Positions 1 through 7,568 are shown, numbered from the stretch's first letter. The stretch is 14,722 nucleotides of DNA from Anaerolineaceae bacterium UBA4781 (GCA_002403105.1 DHHD01000017.1:12342-27063), one strand, 5' to 3'. The notes: generated by a model not told the origin, from the letters alone. Program-made: numbers and translations.

Positions 1-868
1 CAAAGTGATAGCCCTGCACAGGAATGCCCTTTAATATATTAATTTCTTCAGGTGGAAAAGCCAATCCTAATAACAGCGAGGAGTAGCTATTGCGTGAGAG
101 AGTAAAAACAGTTGAAAACATGAACAACCCCATCCAGATCACAGAAGCTCCCCATGCCCATGGTCTGCGCTGCAGGGTTCCCCAGATAAGGATAGCAAAG
201 ATGATAATGGAGAGATCCAGCAACAGAATGCCCGGCATGCCAAACAGAAAAGTGCCAAACAATGGAAATATGCCGTTAAATAAAGTAAAGATCTGCAGAA
301 TGAGAATATAGAAGAAATAGAGAAAGCTCAGAATCAAAACGGGTACAGGTACCGAATTCATCCAGTACGATCGATTATCCTTGTTCTCTATTGTCTTAAT
401 CACATCAGGATTCCGGTAAAAGCTAATGAGCAATCTTGGGAAAACCAGATAAGACAGCACCATGAAAAGAAGAGCCAAAATGGCAGCAGGAAGGGACAAG
501 CTTTTACTGGCAAATAATAGGAAAGCGATCAGGATCGTCACCGGTCCGCCGACTACCATCCACGCCCATAATAAGGTCTTTGAAGCCGGGATGATCCAGC
601 TTTTGAATTTTATATGTCCACAGCCAAGCGGGATGCATAAAACCGCCAGCAAATAATAAGCTATAATCTGGCCGGCGATATTCCCAAACATAAAGGAACC
701 AAATCCAAAACCCTCATAATGGAAACGGCCTCCCTCTGAAAAGAGATAAAAGCAGTAAACTTCCACCAACGCTAAAAGACCGAAGGCAATACCCACGATC
801 AGAATGAAATAACCGATGACTGTTATTGATTTCTTTTTATCTTTATGATCCAGGGTGTTTTTTTTCAT
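1..868 (-). CDS. Multi-pass membrane protein of unknown function (partial, C-terminus outside window)
   Basis: Reading the minus strand from the ATG at 868 gives 289 uninterrupted codons to the window edge, so the C-terminus lies outside. A good Shine-Dalgarno (AGAGGTGG) precedes the ATG. The protein starts with a short Lys-rich, probably cytoplasmic tail. About seven hydrophobic segments follow, near residues 15-40, 60-84, 98-120, 125-150, 173-197, 203-229 and 236-256. A charged loop at about 151-170 (FYRNPDVIKTIENKDN) separates the fourth and fifth. Trp-rich stretches lie near 100-103 and 237-246. I see no transporter signature, catalytic motif or signal-peptide cleavage site, and I do not recognise the family. 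The gene stands 216 bp downstream of the diguanylate cyclase, so co-transcription is uncertain. That it is an integral membrane protein is secure; its function is unknown. Confidence 0.8.
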   Translation of the reverse strand, partial: MKKNTLDHKDKKKSITVIGYFILIVGIAFGLLALVEVYCFYLFSEGGRFHYEGFGFGSFMFGNIAGQIIAYYLLAVLCIPLGCGHIKFKSWIIPASKTLLWAWMVVGGPVTILIAFLLFASKSLSLPAAILALLFMVLSYLVFPRLLISFYRNPDVIKTIENKDNRSYWMNSVPVPVLILSFLYFFYILILQIFTLFNGIFPLFGTFLFGMPGILLLDLSIIIFAILIWGTLQRRPWAWGASVIWMGLFMFSTVFTLSRNSYSSLLLGLAFPPEEINILKGIPVQGYHF

Positions 869-1084
869 GATTCCACCTCTTTCAATATTAGTAGGAGCTG
901 GATAAATTTGTCTTTGATCTGGTGAAAAATATTGCGACAGAAAACCAGGATAGCAGCACGATGAATACGTACTTTCAAGTTATCAGATTATTTGTGTTGA
1001 TAGGTTAATCATAACCATTGTTTGAATATTTTACTTTTCCAATATCTATCACAATCTCTCATTGATACTGCAGTGGAAATAATT

Positions 1085-2074
1085 CTATACCGCAACCGAT
1101 ACGATACGGTTTCTTCCATTTTCTTTTGCTCGATACAAATATTGATCTGCTTGTTCAATGAATTTATCAATAGATTCATCCGCATATTCGGCAATACCGC
1201 CGCTAATGGTGATATGCAGGTCAGACGGAAAAATGAGTTTCGCGATGGTTGTCCGGATTTTTTCTGCCACCTTCACCCCATCAGATAAAGCGCAATCCGG
1301 AAGGATTATCAAGAACTCTTCCCCGCCGAACCTGCCAACAATATCGGTATCCCTGACGGTTCCTTTTAGGATCTCTGCTACACGAATTAGAATTTTATCT
1401 CCCATGAGATGACCATAGGTATCATTAACGTGTTTGAAAAGATCAATATCCAGAATGAGAAGGCATAAATGGCTATTGATCCTATGTGCTCGGCGCATTT
1501 CATAATCAAGTTTTTCATTTAAAGCTCTGCGGTTGAATAAACCGGTCAGTGAATCCGTGCGGCTTAATTCCAATAACTGTCGATTTTGTTCTTCAAGCAA
1601 CTCTTCCATGCGTTTCTGTTGGGTAATATCAAACACAATACCCGCTACCAGTTCAGGTTTGCTGGCTGCATCATATTTGGTGATCTTCCCTCGGTCATAA
1701 AACCAGATCCATTGCCCATCTTTTGTTTGGATCCGATATGTGACTTCATATGCAGGGGTTTTTCCATATAAATGACTGCGCATATTTTCCATAACGCATT
1801 CATAATCATCCGGGTGAAGTTTGTTTGTGAAAAAGTCAAAACCGACACTCTCCGGGATCTCCTCTTTACGGTATCCTAAAGCAAAAATCTTGGCTTCATT
1901 AAACAGAACATGATTGCTTTTCACATACCAATACCAGTTGCCAAGATTTCCAACCCAGGGAAAATTCAATAATTCTTGATTGTCCTTTTCTTCCTTGAAT
2001 GCATCAAGAAGGATCTGTAATTCATTGATCTTGATGATCAATTCTTGCTTGGATAATGCTTCTAATTCTTCCAT
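1085..2074 (-). CDS. PAS-GGDEF diguanylate cyclase
   Basis: This 329-residue, apparently soluble sensor enzyme should make cyclic di-GMP from two GTP. After a short helical N-terminus (1-35), residues about 40-155 form a PAS domain of the PAS_3/PAC type, with HPDD at 87-90 and a WIWFYDRG strand at 122-129. A helical linker (152-172) joins it to the GGDEF domain. That domain shows DSLTGLFNRRAL (174-185), the metal-binding Asp in LDIDLFK (about 207-213), and the active-site GGEEF at 250-254. An RxxD inhibitory site (RDTD, 241-244) lies five residues before GGEEF, so product feedback inhibition is likely. No transmembrane segment or cofactor-binding motif is visible, so the PAS ligand is unknown. 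The ATG at 2074 has a GGAGAT ribosome site, and a convincing promoter lies upstream. The role is secure; the signal sensed is not. Confidence 0.95.
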   Translation of the reverse strand: MEELEALSKQELIIKINELQILLDAFKEEKDNQELLNFPWVGNLGNWYWYVKSNHVLFNEAKIFALGYRKEEIPESVGFDFFTNKLHPDDYECVMENMRSHLYGKTPAYEVTYRIQTKDGQWIWFYDRGKITKYDAASKPELVAGIVFDITQQKRMEELLEEQNRQLLELSRTDSLTGLFNRRALNEKLDYEMRRAHRINSHLCLLILDIDLFKHVNDTYGHLMGDKILIRVAEILKGTVRDTDIVGRFGGEEFLIILPDCALSDGVKVAEKIRTTIAKLIFPSDLHITISGGIAEYADESIDKFIEQADQYLYRAKENGRNRIVSVAV

Positions 2075-2164
2075 TGATCCATCTCCTATATATCGATTAT
2101 GAGAAAAGATCCATTGATAATAAAACCTCCCCGCAGTTCGCGGCGTGGTAATGACTTCTTTTTG

Positions 2165-2193
2165 ATTATAGAATGTTTATTCTATTCTTACAA
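2165..2193 (-). promoter_or_regulatory. Sigma70-type promoter of the diguanylate cyclase gene
   Basis: On the minus strand TTGTAA (2193-2188) is followed after exactly 17 bp by a perfect TATAAT (2170-2165). This predicts a start of transcription near 2158 and a leader of about 85 nt before the ATG at 2074. The remainder of the 242-bp gap (2075-2316) holds only short, weak inverted repeats. Confidence 0.65.
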
Positions 2194-2316
2194 TCCCATT
2201 GCTTTTTCAAAATCTGGTTGAAAGTTTCGTTGCGGTTATTTTCCTACAGGTTGGATACATTCTTGAGTGTCAAGCATCTATTTCACGCTCCTGTACGGTT
2301 TTAACAGGGTTAATAA

Positions 2317-2869
2317 TTAAGCGGCTGGTTTTTGGCTGAGCCACTCCCAGCCGGTGCTGGCATCGAAAATGGCGGGTATACGGTTATGCACTGTGCTCAT
2401 TAACGCATTAGGAACACAGGTAATGATGGCACAGGCAGTGATGTGTTCCTGCCAGGGTGCTTGCCCCATATCCCAGCAAATGGTTTCTCGTTTTTCAGGT
2501 GAAAGTAATAAGGAGTCTTTGAACTCCCCTTTTGATCGGGTGTTTTCCATTCATAAAAGCCATCAGCAAGGATCAAACAGCGCTGCCTCTGCTGCATCAA
2601 CTTTTAAAAGGTCTTTTTTCCATCATAGTTTCCACGCGAACGTTGATCAACCACATTTTGGCTTTCTCATCTTTTGCCCATATGGGAATGAGCCCCCATT
2701 GCATACTCTCCAGCGTTCACCCAAGGGGATCCTTTACAACCAGAACTGGTTGACTGGGAGCAATATTGCAACGCTCATTCCATTCCTTTTTTGTTGTTTC
2801 ATCAATGCGAATATCAAATTTCAGTTGATATACCACCGCATCCAATACGATCGTAAAGTGTCCGCACAT
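2317..2869 (-). pseudogene. Broken SRAP-domain (YedK/HMCES-like) gene
   Basis: SRAP proteins form a covalent thiazolidine link to abasic sites in single-stranded DNA. The minus strand from the ATG at 2869 begins MCGHFTIVLD, with the family's essential Cys2. After 50 residues the frame meets TGA at 2719-2717, where CGA (Arg) would suit the family. Reading on in frame gives MQWGLIPIWAKD and INVRVET before a second TGA at 2599-2597. The similarity then continues in another frame (RCLILADGFYEWKT, PYYFHLKNEKPFAGIWG). It shifts again near 2461-2475 to a third frame (APWQEHITACAIITC, STVHNRIPAIF) and stops at 2317. Both shifts are compatible with single-base losses. The usual end of the family, roughly 35 residues after the WL motif, is missing. 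Residues matching the catalytic Cys, Asn, Glu and His are all still recognisable across the three frames, so decay looks recent. Indel sequencing errors could explain the shifts but not the missing C-terminus. Confidence 0.85.
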
Positions 2870-2927
2870 ATTGAACTGCATCCCAACGAAAAAATACCTA
2901 CTGCCAGAGAGAATTTAAGAAGACAAT

Positions 2928-2970
2928 AAAAAAGTATCTCATGGATAGAATTGACCATGAAATACTTTTT
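2928..2970 (-). terminator. Rho-independent terminator of the ula-type operon
   Basis: A long inverted repeat pairs AAAAAGTAT (2929-2937) with ATACTTTTT (2962-2970), and then TCATGG (2939-2944) with CCATGA (2955-2960). One C/A mismatch separates the two stems, and the loop is 10 nt. On the minus strand the stem runs into TTTTTT. It lies 24 bp after the ulaF stop. The A/T-rich flanks would let it work in both directions. Confidence 0.85.
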
Positions 2971-2993
2971 AATAAGTGTTTATTCTGTATCGA

Positions 2994-3641
2994 TTATTTC
3001 TTTTGCCCATAACTGGTTTTATACCAGTTCCTATGTTCGAGCACATCTTCTTCAGAAAGGATCGTCGGTCTACCAACCTGCAGCGCTAGCCAATAGGTCT
3101 TTGCAACTCCTTCCACCAGAATTGCAGATTTTAGCGCACTCTGCGGGGATGAGCCGATTGTAAATACACCATGACTTTTCATGAGAATAGCACTTGAATC
3201 GCCAATGGAGCGTACCACTTCCGCGCCAATTTCTTCTCCGCCGATCGGTGCATACGCACCCACCGGTATCTCTTTTCCGAAATTTTCGGCAATGGCTGTG
3301 ATACAAGCAGGGATGGGTTTACCAACCGCCGCGAAGGCAGTGGCATAGTAGGAGTGAGTATGCACTACCCCATTCACATCCGGACGATTGCGATAGATAT
3401 ATAAATGCGAAGCGGTATCGGATGATGGTTCCAGCTTGCCTTCGACCACATTGCCTTCCAGGTCCACCACAACCATATCTTTCGGCTGCATGTCTTCATA
3501 CATAACACCACTGGGTTTGATCACGATCAGGTTCGTTATTATATCCCTGCCACTCACATTACCGCTGGTCCAATACACAAGACCATTCCTGGGTAATTCC
3601 ATATTGTATTTGTATATATCTTTCTTTAATTCCTCTAACAT
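2994..3641 (-). CDS. ulaF: L-ribulose-5-phosphate 4-epimerase (UlaF/AraD/SgbE type)
   Basis: This class II aldolase-fold, zinc-dependent enzyme should convert L-ribulose-5-phosphate to D-xylulose-5-phosphate, the exit of the ascorbate pathway into the pentose phosphate pathway. At 215 residues it is slightly shorter than E. coli UlaF/AraD (228-231). It carries the phosphate-binding motifs SGNVSG (26-31) and KPSGV (42-46), EPSSDT (71-76), the zinc ligands H94 and H96 in VVHTHS, and H157 in KSHGV. The C-terminal YGQ (211-213) holds the Tyr equivalent to AraD Tyr229. The acid/base Asp of AraD (HADYF context, Asp120) aligns with Glu119 (IAENF), which is a departure. The gene is last in the operon, 16 bp after the second ulaA, and a strong terminator follows. 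The YGQ tail and the neighbours favour epimerase over L-fuculose-phosphate aldolase. Confidence 0.88.
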   Translation of the reverse strand: MLEELKKDIYKYNMELPRNGLVYWTSGNVSGRDIITNLIVIKPSGVMYEDMQPKDMVVVDLEGNVVEGKLEPSSDTASHLYIYRNRPDVNGVVHTHSYYATAFAAVGKPIPACITAIAENFGKEIPVGAYAPIGGEEIGAEVVRSIGDSSAILMKSHGVFTIGSSPQSALKSAILVEGVAKTYWLALQVGRPTILSEEDVLEHRNWYKTSYGQKK

Positions 3642-3657
3642 TTATTCTTTCCCTTTC

Positions 3658-4959
3658 TTATCGGATAGGTGAAATGGCTTTCATACCTTCCATGATCAAA
3701 GGCCATATTGTTGCCCAATCACTATTCCCCATCCATCCACCAACCAAACCTGAATTCCCGGCTGCCCACAGACTTCCAAAAATATGGATGAAACCCAGTA
3801 GGAATGAAATCACGACCAGGGCTTTCCAACCGCCAAATGTATCTGCGAATACTGCTGTAATGGCAGCATCAAAGAAAACCGGAATAAAGGAAGGTATGAT
3901 CAAAATCGGTGAATTCATGACCACCAAAATCAATACAGCGCTAAATTGACCCAAAGCACAAACTAAAAAACCCGCGATAACGGCATTTGGGGCATAAGGA
4001 GCCAGCGCCATTCCATCCACCCCAATGAGCGCATCGGGCAGTATTTTCTTGGAAACTCCTTTGAATGCTTCGCTCAATTCACTCACAAACATACTGATCC
4101 CAAGGTTCATGATCAGCATATAAGCTCCAAAGCTAAGTGCGACCAGCGGGAAATATTGAACCCAGCTATCCATACCTGATAATTCTTGTATGGTTTCTCT
4201 TCCTAATAAAGCCAATAAAGGTGTAAAGATGAGGAACATTACAATTGGTACGCTGACTTCTACCTTTTTAAATTCATCTAACCAACCAGGAAATTTTATT
4301 TTTTCAATGGAATTTTCCGGTTTACCCAGAAATGGACTGATTTTCCAGGCGATCCAGTTCATCAGATGCTGTTGATGCGCAACGGTAAGACCCGCTCCTT
4401 TGGTGATGATTTGGGTAGGTTTTGCATTCATCTGGGCACCGATGCTCCAATACAATCCGATCAGAATTCCTGCGGTCATTACTGTCCCCATCATATCAAG
4501 ACCGAAATAGTAATAAACGATCCAGGTGATCAGAGCAGATTGCAGGAACATGACATGCCCGGTCAAGAATAAAGAATGTAAATGGGTATATTTGCGAAAA
4601 ACGACCAGTAAAATGTTGACTCCAAAACCGATCAACATGGTGAACCCCACCCACCCTAATTTTTCACCCAAAGCTTCCGTTACTGCAGAAAGGGTGATAT
4701 ATGGATCAATGATCACGCCAGTAATTTGAAAACGTTCTGTGAATGCAAAGATGATCGGGCGGAACATGGATACCATTAATCCCGATCCATTGGTTAATAA
4801 CAGCACTCCAATGATCGTTTTTATGGTGCCCTTGAGTATTTCTGGAAAAGGTTTTTTAAGGGCAACCAATCCAATAAAGGTAACGATCCCCAGAATTAAC
4901 GAGGGTTGTGCGAAAATCGGATTGATAAATTGGTTAAAAATATTGGAAATTATTTCCAT
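3658..4959 (-). CDS. ulaA: PTS ascorbate-type EIIC permease, second copy (UlaA family)
   Basis: This 433-residue integral membrane transport subunit is the size of E. coli UlaA. It should move an ascorbate-like substrate inward as EIIB phosphorylates it. Visible family features are FAQPSLILG with ALKKPF near the N-terminus (16-38), TGHVMF (133-138), the AHQQH motif (194-198), GVDGMALAPYAPNAVI (313-328) and GGWMGNSDWATIWP near the C-terminus (407-420). Hydrophobic segments cover most of the chain. By eye it shares roughly half its residues with the other UlaA at 7569-8882, including all these motifs, but differs in the middle (about 210-290). It sits between ulaE (7 bp gap) and ulaF (16 bp gap), away from its EIIA/EIIB partners. 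The ATG at 4959 has no strong ribosome site, so translational coupling to ulaE is likely. Confidence 0.93.
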   Translation of the reverse strand: MEIISNIFNQFINPIFAQPSLILGIVTFIGLVALKKPFPEILKGTIKTIIGVLLLTNGSGLMVSMFRPIIFAFTERFQITGVIIDPYITLSAVTEALGEKLGWVGFTMLIGFGVNILLVVFRKYTHLHSLFLTGHVMFLQSALITWIVYYYFGLDMMGTVMTAGILIGLYWSIGAQMNAKPTQIITKGAGLTVAHQQHLMNWIAWKISPFLGKPENSIEKIKFPGWLDEFKKVEVSVPIVMFLIFTPLLALLGRETIQELSGMDSWVQYFPLVALSFGAYMLIMNLGISMFVSELSEAFKGVSKKILPDALIGVDGMALAPYAPNAVIAGFLVCALGQFSAVLILVVMNSPILIIPSFIPVFFDAAITAVFADTFGGWKALVVISFLLGFIHIFGSLWAAGNSGLVGGWMGNSDWATIWPLIMEGMKAISPIR

Positions 4960-4966
4960 CAGTGCT

Positions 4967-5806
4967 CTAATCCGTAAAACCGCCCAGACGCATTTTTTCT
5001 TTAATAAATTCCAGGCTCATTGATACGATCGATGCTGCCTCAGCAGAGTCGTCATTCCACATTTCAATTAAAACAGGTCCATTAAAGTTCATGCTTTTCA
5101 ACTTTTGAAAAGCCGAAACGAAATCCACGATCCCTTTGCCAAAGGGTATACGGCGTACCTGCCCTTTGATCACATCTTTAACATGTACTGCTACAATATG
5201 CCCTTTCCCGACCTCCAATTCATCGTTCACACTCAAACCTTGTTCGGTCAGATTTCCGATATCAGGGTAAAGCTGGAACCAGGGTGAATTAAAATCGTCA
5301 ACAAATCGTTTTGCCCGGCTGATGGAATTTACATGCTGCCCATCCACATTCTCCAGAGCCAGCATGATACCGACTCTTTCGGCATGGGCTAATCCGATCT
5401 CCAGACCTGCACGGTAGCGTTCAAGAGATTGCGCATCTTCTGGCTCATAGTAGACAAAATAACCGGCTAATTGGATGATGCGAATACCAATATCTGATGC
5501 GAAATCGATCGTTTTATTAAAAATATCCAATGCTCTTTCGCGTATGGCTGCCTCAGCACTGCCCAGTGCATATTTTCGATGTGCGCTCAGGCACAGATCC
5601 AAGATCGGAATATGTGTTTCTTCTATTGATCTTCTTAATTCCTGTTTCTGAGAAACATTCCAATCCAGCCGTGCCAGACGTTCATCACTTTCATCAATCG
5701 AGATTTCTATGAAATCAAATCCAAGATCGGCAGTCATTTTTAGTCGCGATAGCCAGTCTATCTTCGAAGGCAGGGCTTTCTCATAGATACCGATCATTGG
5801 TTTCAT
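4967..5806 (-). CDS. ulaE: L-ribulose-5-phosphate 3-epimerase (L-xylulose-5-phosphate 3-epimerase), UlaE
   Basis: This 279-residue TIM-barrel sugar epimerase should interconvert L-xylulose-5-phosphate and L-ribulose-5-phosphate. The match to E. coli UlaE (284 aa) is strong over the whole length: GIYEKALP (6-13), LGFDFIEISIDE (28-39), DERLARLDW (41-49), CLSAHRKYALGS (72-83), IRIIQLAGY (108-116), WFQLYPDIGNL (176-186), GHIVAVHVKD (202-211) and LIEMW (246-250). The four metal ligands of the family are present as E152 (LALENVD), D182 (PDIGN), H208 (AVHVKD) and E248 (LIEMW). It lies 18 bp after ulaD and 7 bp before the second ulaA, plainly within the operon. The ATG at 5806 is chosen because it sits just past the ulaD stop and gives the family's N-terminus; its ribosome site is weak. 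Confidence 0.95.
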   Translation of the reverse strand: MKPMIGIYEKALPSKIDWLSRLKMTADLGFDFIEISIDESDERLARLDWNVSQKQELRRSIEETHIPILDLCLSAHRKYALGSAEAAIRERALDIFNKTIDFASDIGIRIIQLAGYFVYYEPEDAQSLERYRAGLEIGLAHAERVGIMLALENVDGQHVNSISRAKRFVDDFNSPWFQLYPDIGNLTEQGLSVNDELEVGKGHIVAVHVKDVIKGQVRRIPFGKGIVDFVSAFQKLKSMNFNGPVLIEMWNDDSAEAASIVSMSLEFIKEKMRLGGFTD

Positions 5807-5824
5807 TGGATGGCTATTCTTGTT

Positions 5825-6481
5825 TTACTGCCAGATTTTTTGAATTTCTGTTTTGAACTCTTCGGCTGCAACACGCGGATCACTTGCTGCACGAATTGCC
5901 CTACCAGCCACAAAAGAATACACCGGTATCCCTTTAAAAACTGAGAGATCACCAGGGTTTAAGTTTCCAGTGATAGATACTTTAAAACCCTCATCACTCA
6001 TGGATTTAATGACACCCAGTAATTCAGGATCCCAGCCTGGACCCAGTTTTTCCGAATCACGACTTTTGTGAAAAATAACTTGAGTAATACCCAGAGCTTT
6101 CCATTGGTTCGCTTTTTCCTTTGTCCAACCTTCTTGCAGTTCGATCTGAACATCACCACCTTTTGAGAAAGCCTCTTTTGCCACAGTTTCAATTGTTGGC
6201 AGCGCTGCTGAACTGAGTACAGAGATCCAATTTGCGCCTGCATCAAAAACCATTTTTGAGATTAATGCACCCGCTTCTGCGACTCGTACATCTGCTAACA
6301 CTAAATTATCTGGGTAGAGTGTTTTTATGGTCTTCACTGCTCCCAGCCCTTCTGCGAGGCACAGAATCGTACCCACTTCGATGATATCGACTACGTCATA
6401 TACAAGGCGTGTGGTTTTTAGGGCGCTATCTAAATCCATTGTATCCATCGCGACTTGTAGCATTGGCTGTGTTGCAACCAT
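5825..6481 (-). CDS. ulaD: 3-keto-L-gulonate-6-phosphate decarboxylase, UlaD (variant active site)
   Basis: This 218-residue protein belongs to the orotidine-monophosphate decarboxylase superfamily (TIM barrel, normally a Mg-dependent dimer). UlaD converts 3-keto-L-gulonate-6-phosphate to L-xylulose-5-phosphate and CO2. It aligns end to end with E. coli UlaD with an offset of +2. D13 (VAMDT), E35 (IIEVGTILC), D64, E114 (VQIEL), H138 and R141 (FHKSRD), T171 (SITGNL) and R194 (AGRAIRAA) all keep their residue. The signature that reads DAKIAD in E. coli reads DVRVAE here (64-69), so the catalytic Lys is R66 and the following Asp is E69. Both changes are conservative, but they fall at the two most diagnostic positions. 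A good AAGGAGA site precedes the ATG at 6481. Membership of the UlaD/HUMPS group is firm; the exact reaction is less so. Confidence 0.88.
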   Translation of the reverse strand: MVATQPMLQVAMDTMDLDSALKTTRLVYDVVDIIEVGTILCLAEGLGAVKTIKTLYPDNLVLADVRVAEAGALISKMVFDAGANWISVLSSAALPTIETVAKEAFSKGGDVQIELQEGWTKEKANQWKALGITQVIFHKSRDSEKLGPGWDPELLGVIKSMSDEGFKVSITGNLNPGDLSVFKGIPVYSFVAGRAIRAASDPRVAAEEFKTEIQKIWQ

Positions 6482-6505
6482 GGCATTCTCCTTATTTCAT
6501 TCTAC

Positions 6506-6967
6506 TTATTTCAAATCACCTGCTTTTTCAAGCAGATCTTGAATTTCTTTTAACGTCGTTGCGCTTTTGATTTTTTCAAAATAGAATTCATCACCGCATA
6601 AATTTGCGATCTGGCGCAAAGCTTCAATATGTTCATCTTTATCGCGAGCAGCCATGCAGAAGATCACATAAACCGGATCGTTGTATTCGTTACCAAATTC
6701 GATTGGCTCTGAGAGAGTTACTAGACTGAAGCAGGTTTCCAGAACACCCTCTTCCGGTCTGGCATGAGGGAGCGCCAAGCCTTTCCCGATCACAATGTAA
6801 GGCCCCAATTCTTCTGCAAAACGAACCATCGCATCAACATATTCAGGTTTACAGGCTTTTACATCTACCAGCATCCTGCCGCCCATTCGCACAGCTTCTT
6901 TCCAATCGGATGCAGTGGTATTCAGCTTAACGGTCTTTTCAGTGAGCATATCTCTTAAATCGCGCAT
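6506..6967 (-). CDS. ulaC: PTS ascorbate-type EIIA component (UlaC)
   Basis: This 153-residue soluble phosphocarrier takes phosphate from HPr and passes it to EIIB (UlaB). It has the mannitol/fructose-type EIIA fold (PTS_EIIA_2). The phosphorylated histidine is H68 in GLALPHARPEEG, the same number as in E. coli UlaC. The GPYIVIGKG strand precedes it, and VIFCMAARDKDEHIEALRQ (104-122) is the second conserved block. It lies 24 bp before ulaD and 147 bp after ulaB. The ribosome site is TTGAGGAAA, in a leader almost identical to that of ulaB. A regulatory EIIA-like protein is unlikely because the chain is compact and sits beside EIIB and EIIC genes. Confidence 0.94.
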   Translation of the reverse strand: MRDLRDMLTEKTVKLNTTASDWKEAVRMGGRMLVDVKACKPEYVDAMVRFAEELGPYIVIGKGLALPHARPEEGVLETCFSLVTLSEPIEFGNEYNDPVYVIFCMAARDKDEHIEALRQIANLCGDEFYFEKIKSATTLKEIQDLLEKAGDLK

Positions 6968-7020
6968 AATTTCCTCAATTTTTTTTATTTATTTCTCCCA
7001 TTCATTCAGAAAAGAGGTAA

Positions 7021-7053
7021 GTAAAAACATGTCTTCTAAATGAAGGTTTTTAC
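7021..7053 (-). promoter_or_regulatory. Stem-loop between ulaB and ulaC
   Basis: A perfect 8-bp inverted repeat pairs GTAAAAAC (7021-7028) with GTTTTTAC (7046-7053). An inner CTTC/GAAG stem (7033-7036 with 7042-7045) continues it around a 5-nt loop, with ATGT bulged. It lies in the 147-bp gap between ulaB and ulaC. It could act as a leaky terminator, an mRNA processing site or a stabilising 3' end for the ulaA-ulaB part of the message. The tract after it on the minus strand (TTACCTCTTTT) is only moderately U-rich. Confidence 0.55.
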
Positions 7054-7114
7054 ACAACAATAACTATAAATTGCTGCTCAAAATTTGAATCTAATTATCT
7101 ACAACACATAAATG

Positions 7115-7423
7115 CTATTTTTTTAAGAGTTCTGGATAATATTTTTCAAGTGCCGCAACTACTTTTTCTTTTACTTCTTTTTTGTCAACAAGATTATTTA
7201 CATAAATAACCGGTTTATTCTTGGGTGGTTCGACTAAATTAGCAAGGTGAGCAGCCACAACAATAAGATCCACAAAAGCCATCATCCCTTGTGCTTGACC
7301 AATAGCTGTACATTCCACCGATGCATCCCCTAGCCCTAACTCTGATAATACTGGTTCAAGCCCTAATCGTAGAACAATACTTGAACCCTGTCCATTCCCA
7401 CAAACTGCCAATATTTTTAGCAT
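7115..7423 (-). CDS. ulaB: PTS ascorbate-type EIIB component (UlaB)
   Basis: This 102-residue cytosolic phosphotransfer protein passes phosphate from EIIA to the incoming sugar. It has the lactate-dehydrogenase-like EIIB fold of the PTS_IIB family. The phosphocysteine is C8 in the loop CGNGQGSS (8-15). The rest follows the family: a helix to about 30, the VECTAIGQAQG strand (36-46), FVDLIVVAAHLA (50-61) and KNKPVIYVNNLVDKKEV (68-84). It is the only EIIB of this type in the window, although two EIIC permeases are present. Gaps of 145 bp before it and 147 bp after it each contain a stem-loop, unlike the tight spacing in the rest of the operon. The ribosome site is TTGAGGAAA. Confidence 0.95.
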   Translation of the reverse strand: MLKILAVCGNGQGSSIVLRLGLEPVLSELGLGDASVECTAIGQAQGMMAFVDLIVVAAHLANLVEPPKNKPVIYVNNLVDKKEVKEKVVAALEKYYPELLKK

Positions 7424-7453
7424 GTATTTATTTTCCTCAATTTTTTTATTATT

Positions 7454-7487
7454 TGCTCCTGGATAAGAGAGTTATTACCCAGGAGCA
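7454..7487 (-). promoter_or_regulatory. Stem-loop between the first ulaA and ulaB
   Basis: TGCTCCTGG (7454-7462) pairs perfectly with CCAGGAGCA (7479-7487) around a 16-nt loop, which can itself partly pair (ATAA with TTAT). This GC-rich 9-bp stem stands out in an AT-rich gap. It begins about 30 nt before the ulaB start on the transcript. No U-run follows it on the minus strand, so it is more likely a processing or stabilising element than a terminator. Confidence 0.6.
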
Positions 7488-7568
7488 TTTTGTACCTATT
7501 GTTAATGTTACTGCTTTAATGTACCATTAAAACTCTCACAAGCAGTCTATTACTTCATAACTGTAATG

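Noticed and set aside
1003..1016. GGTTA/TAACC as a terminator after the diguanylate cyclase gene
   Set aside because: The stem is only 5 bp, AT-rich and has no U-tract; no convincing terminator is visible in 869-1084.
2354..2929. A 191-codon open frame on the plus strand over the SRAP region
   Set aside because: The minus strand of the same segment carries clear SRAP family motifs in three broken frames; the plus frame has no recognisable domain and is antisense to it.
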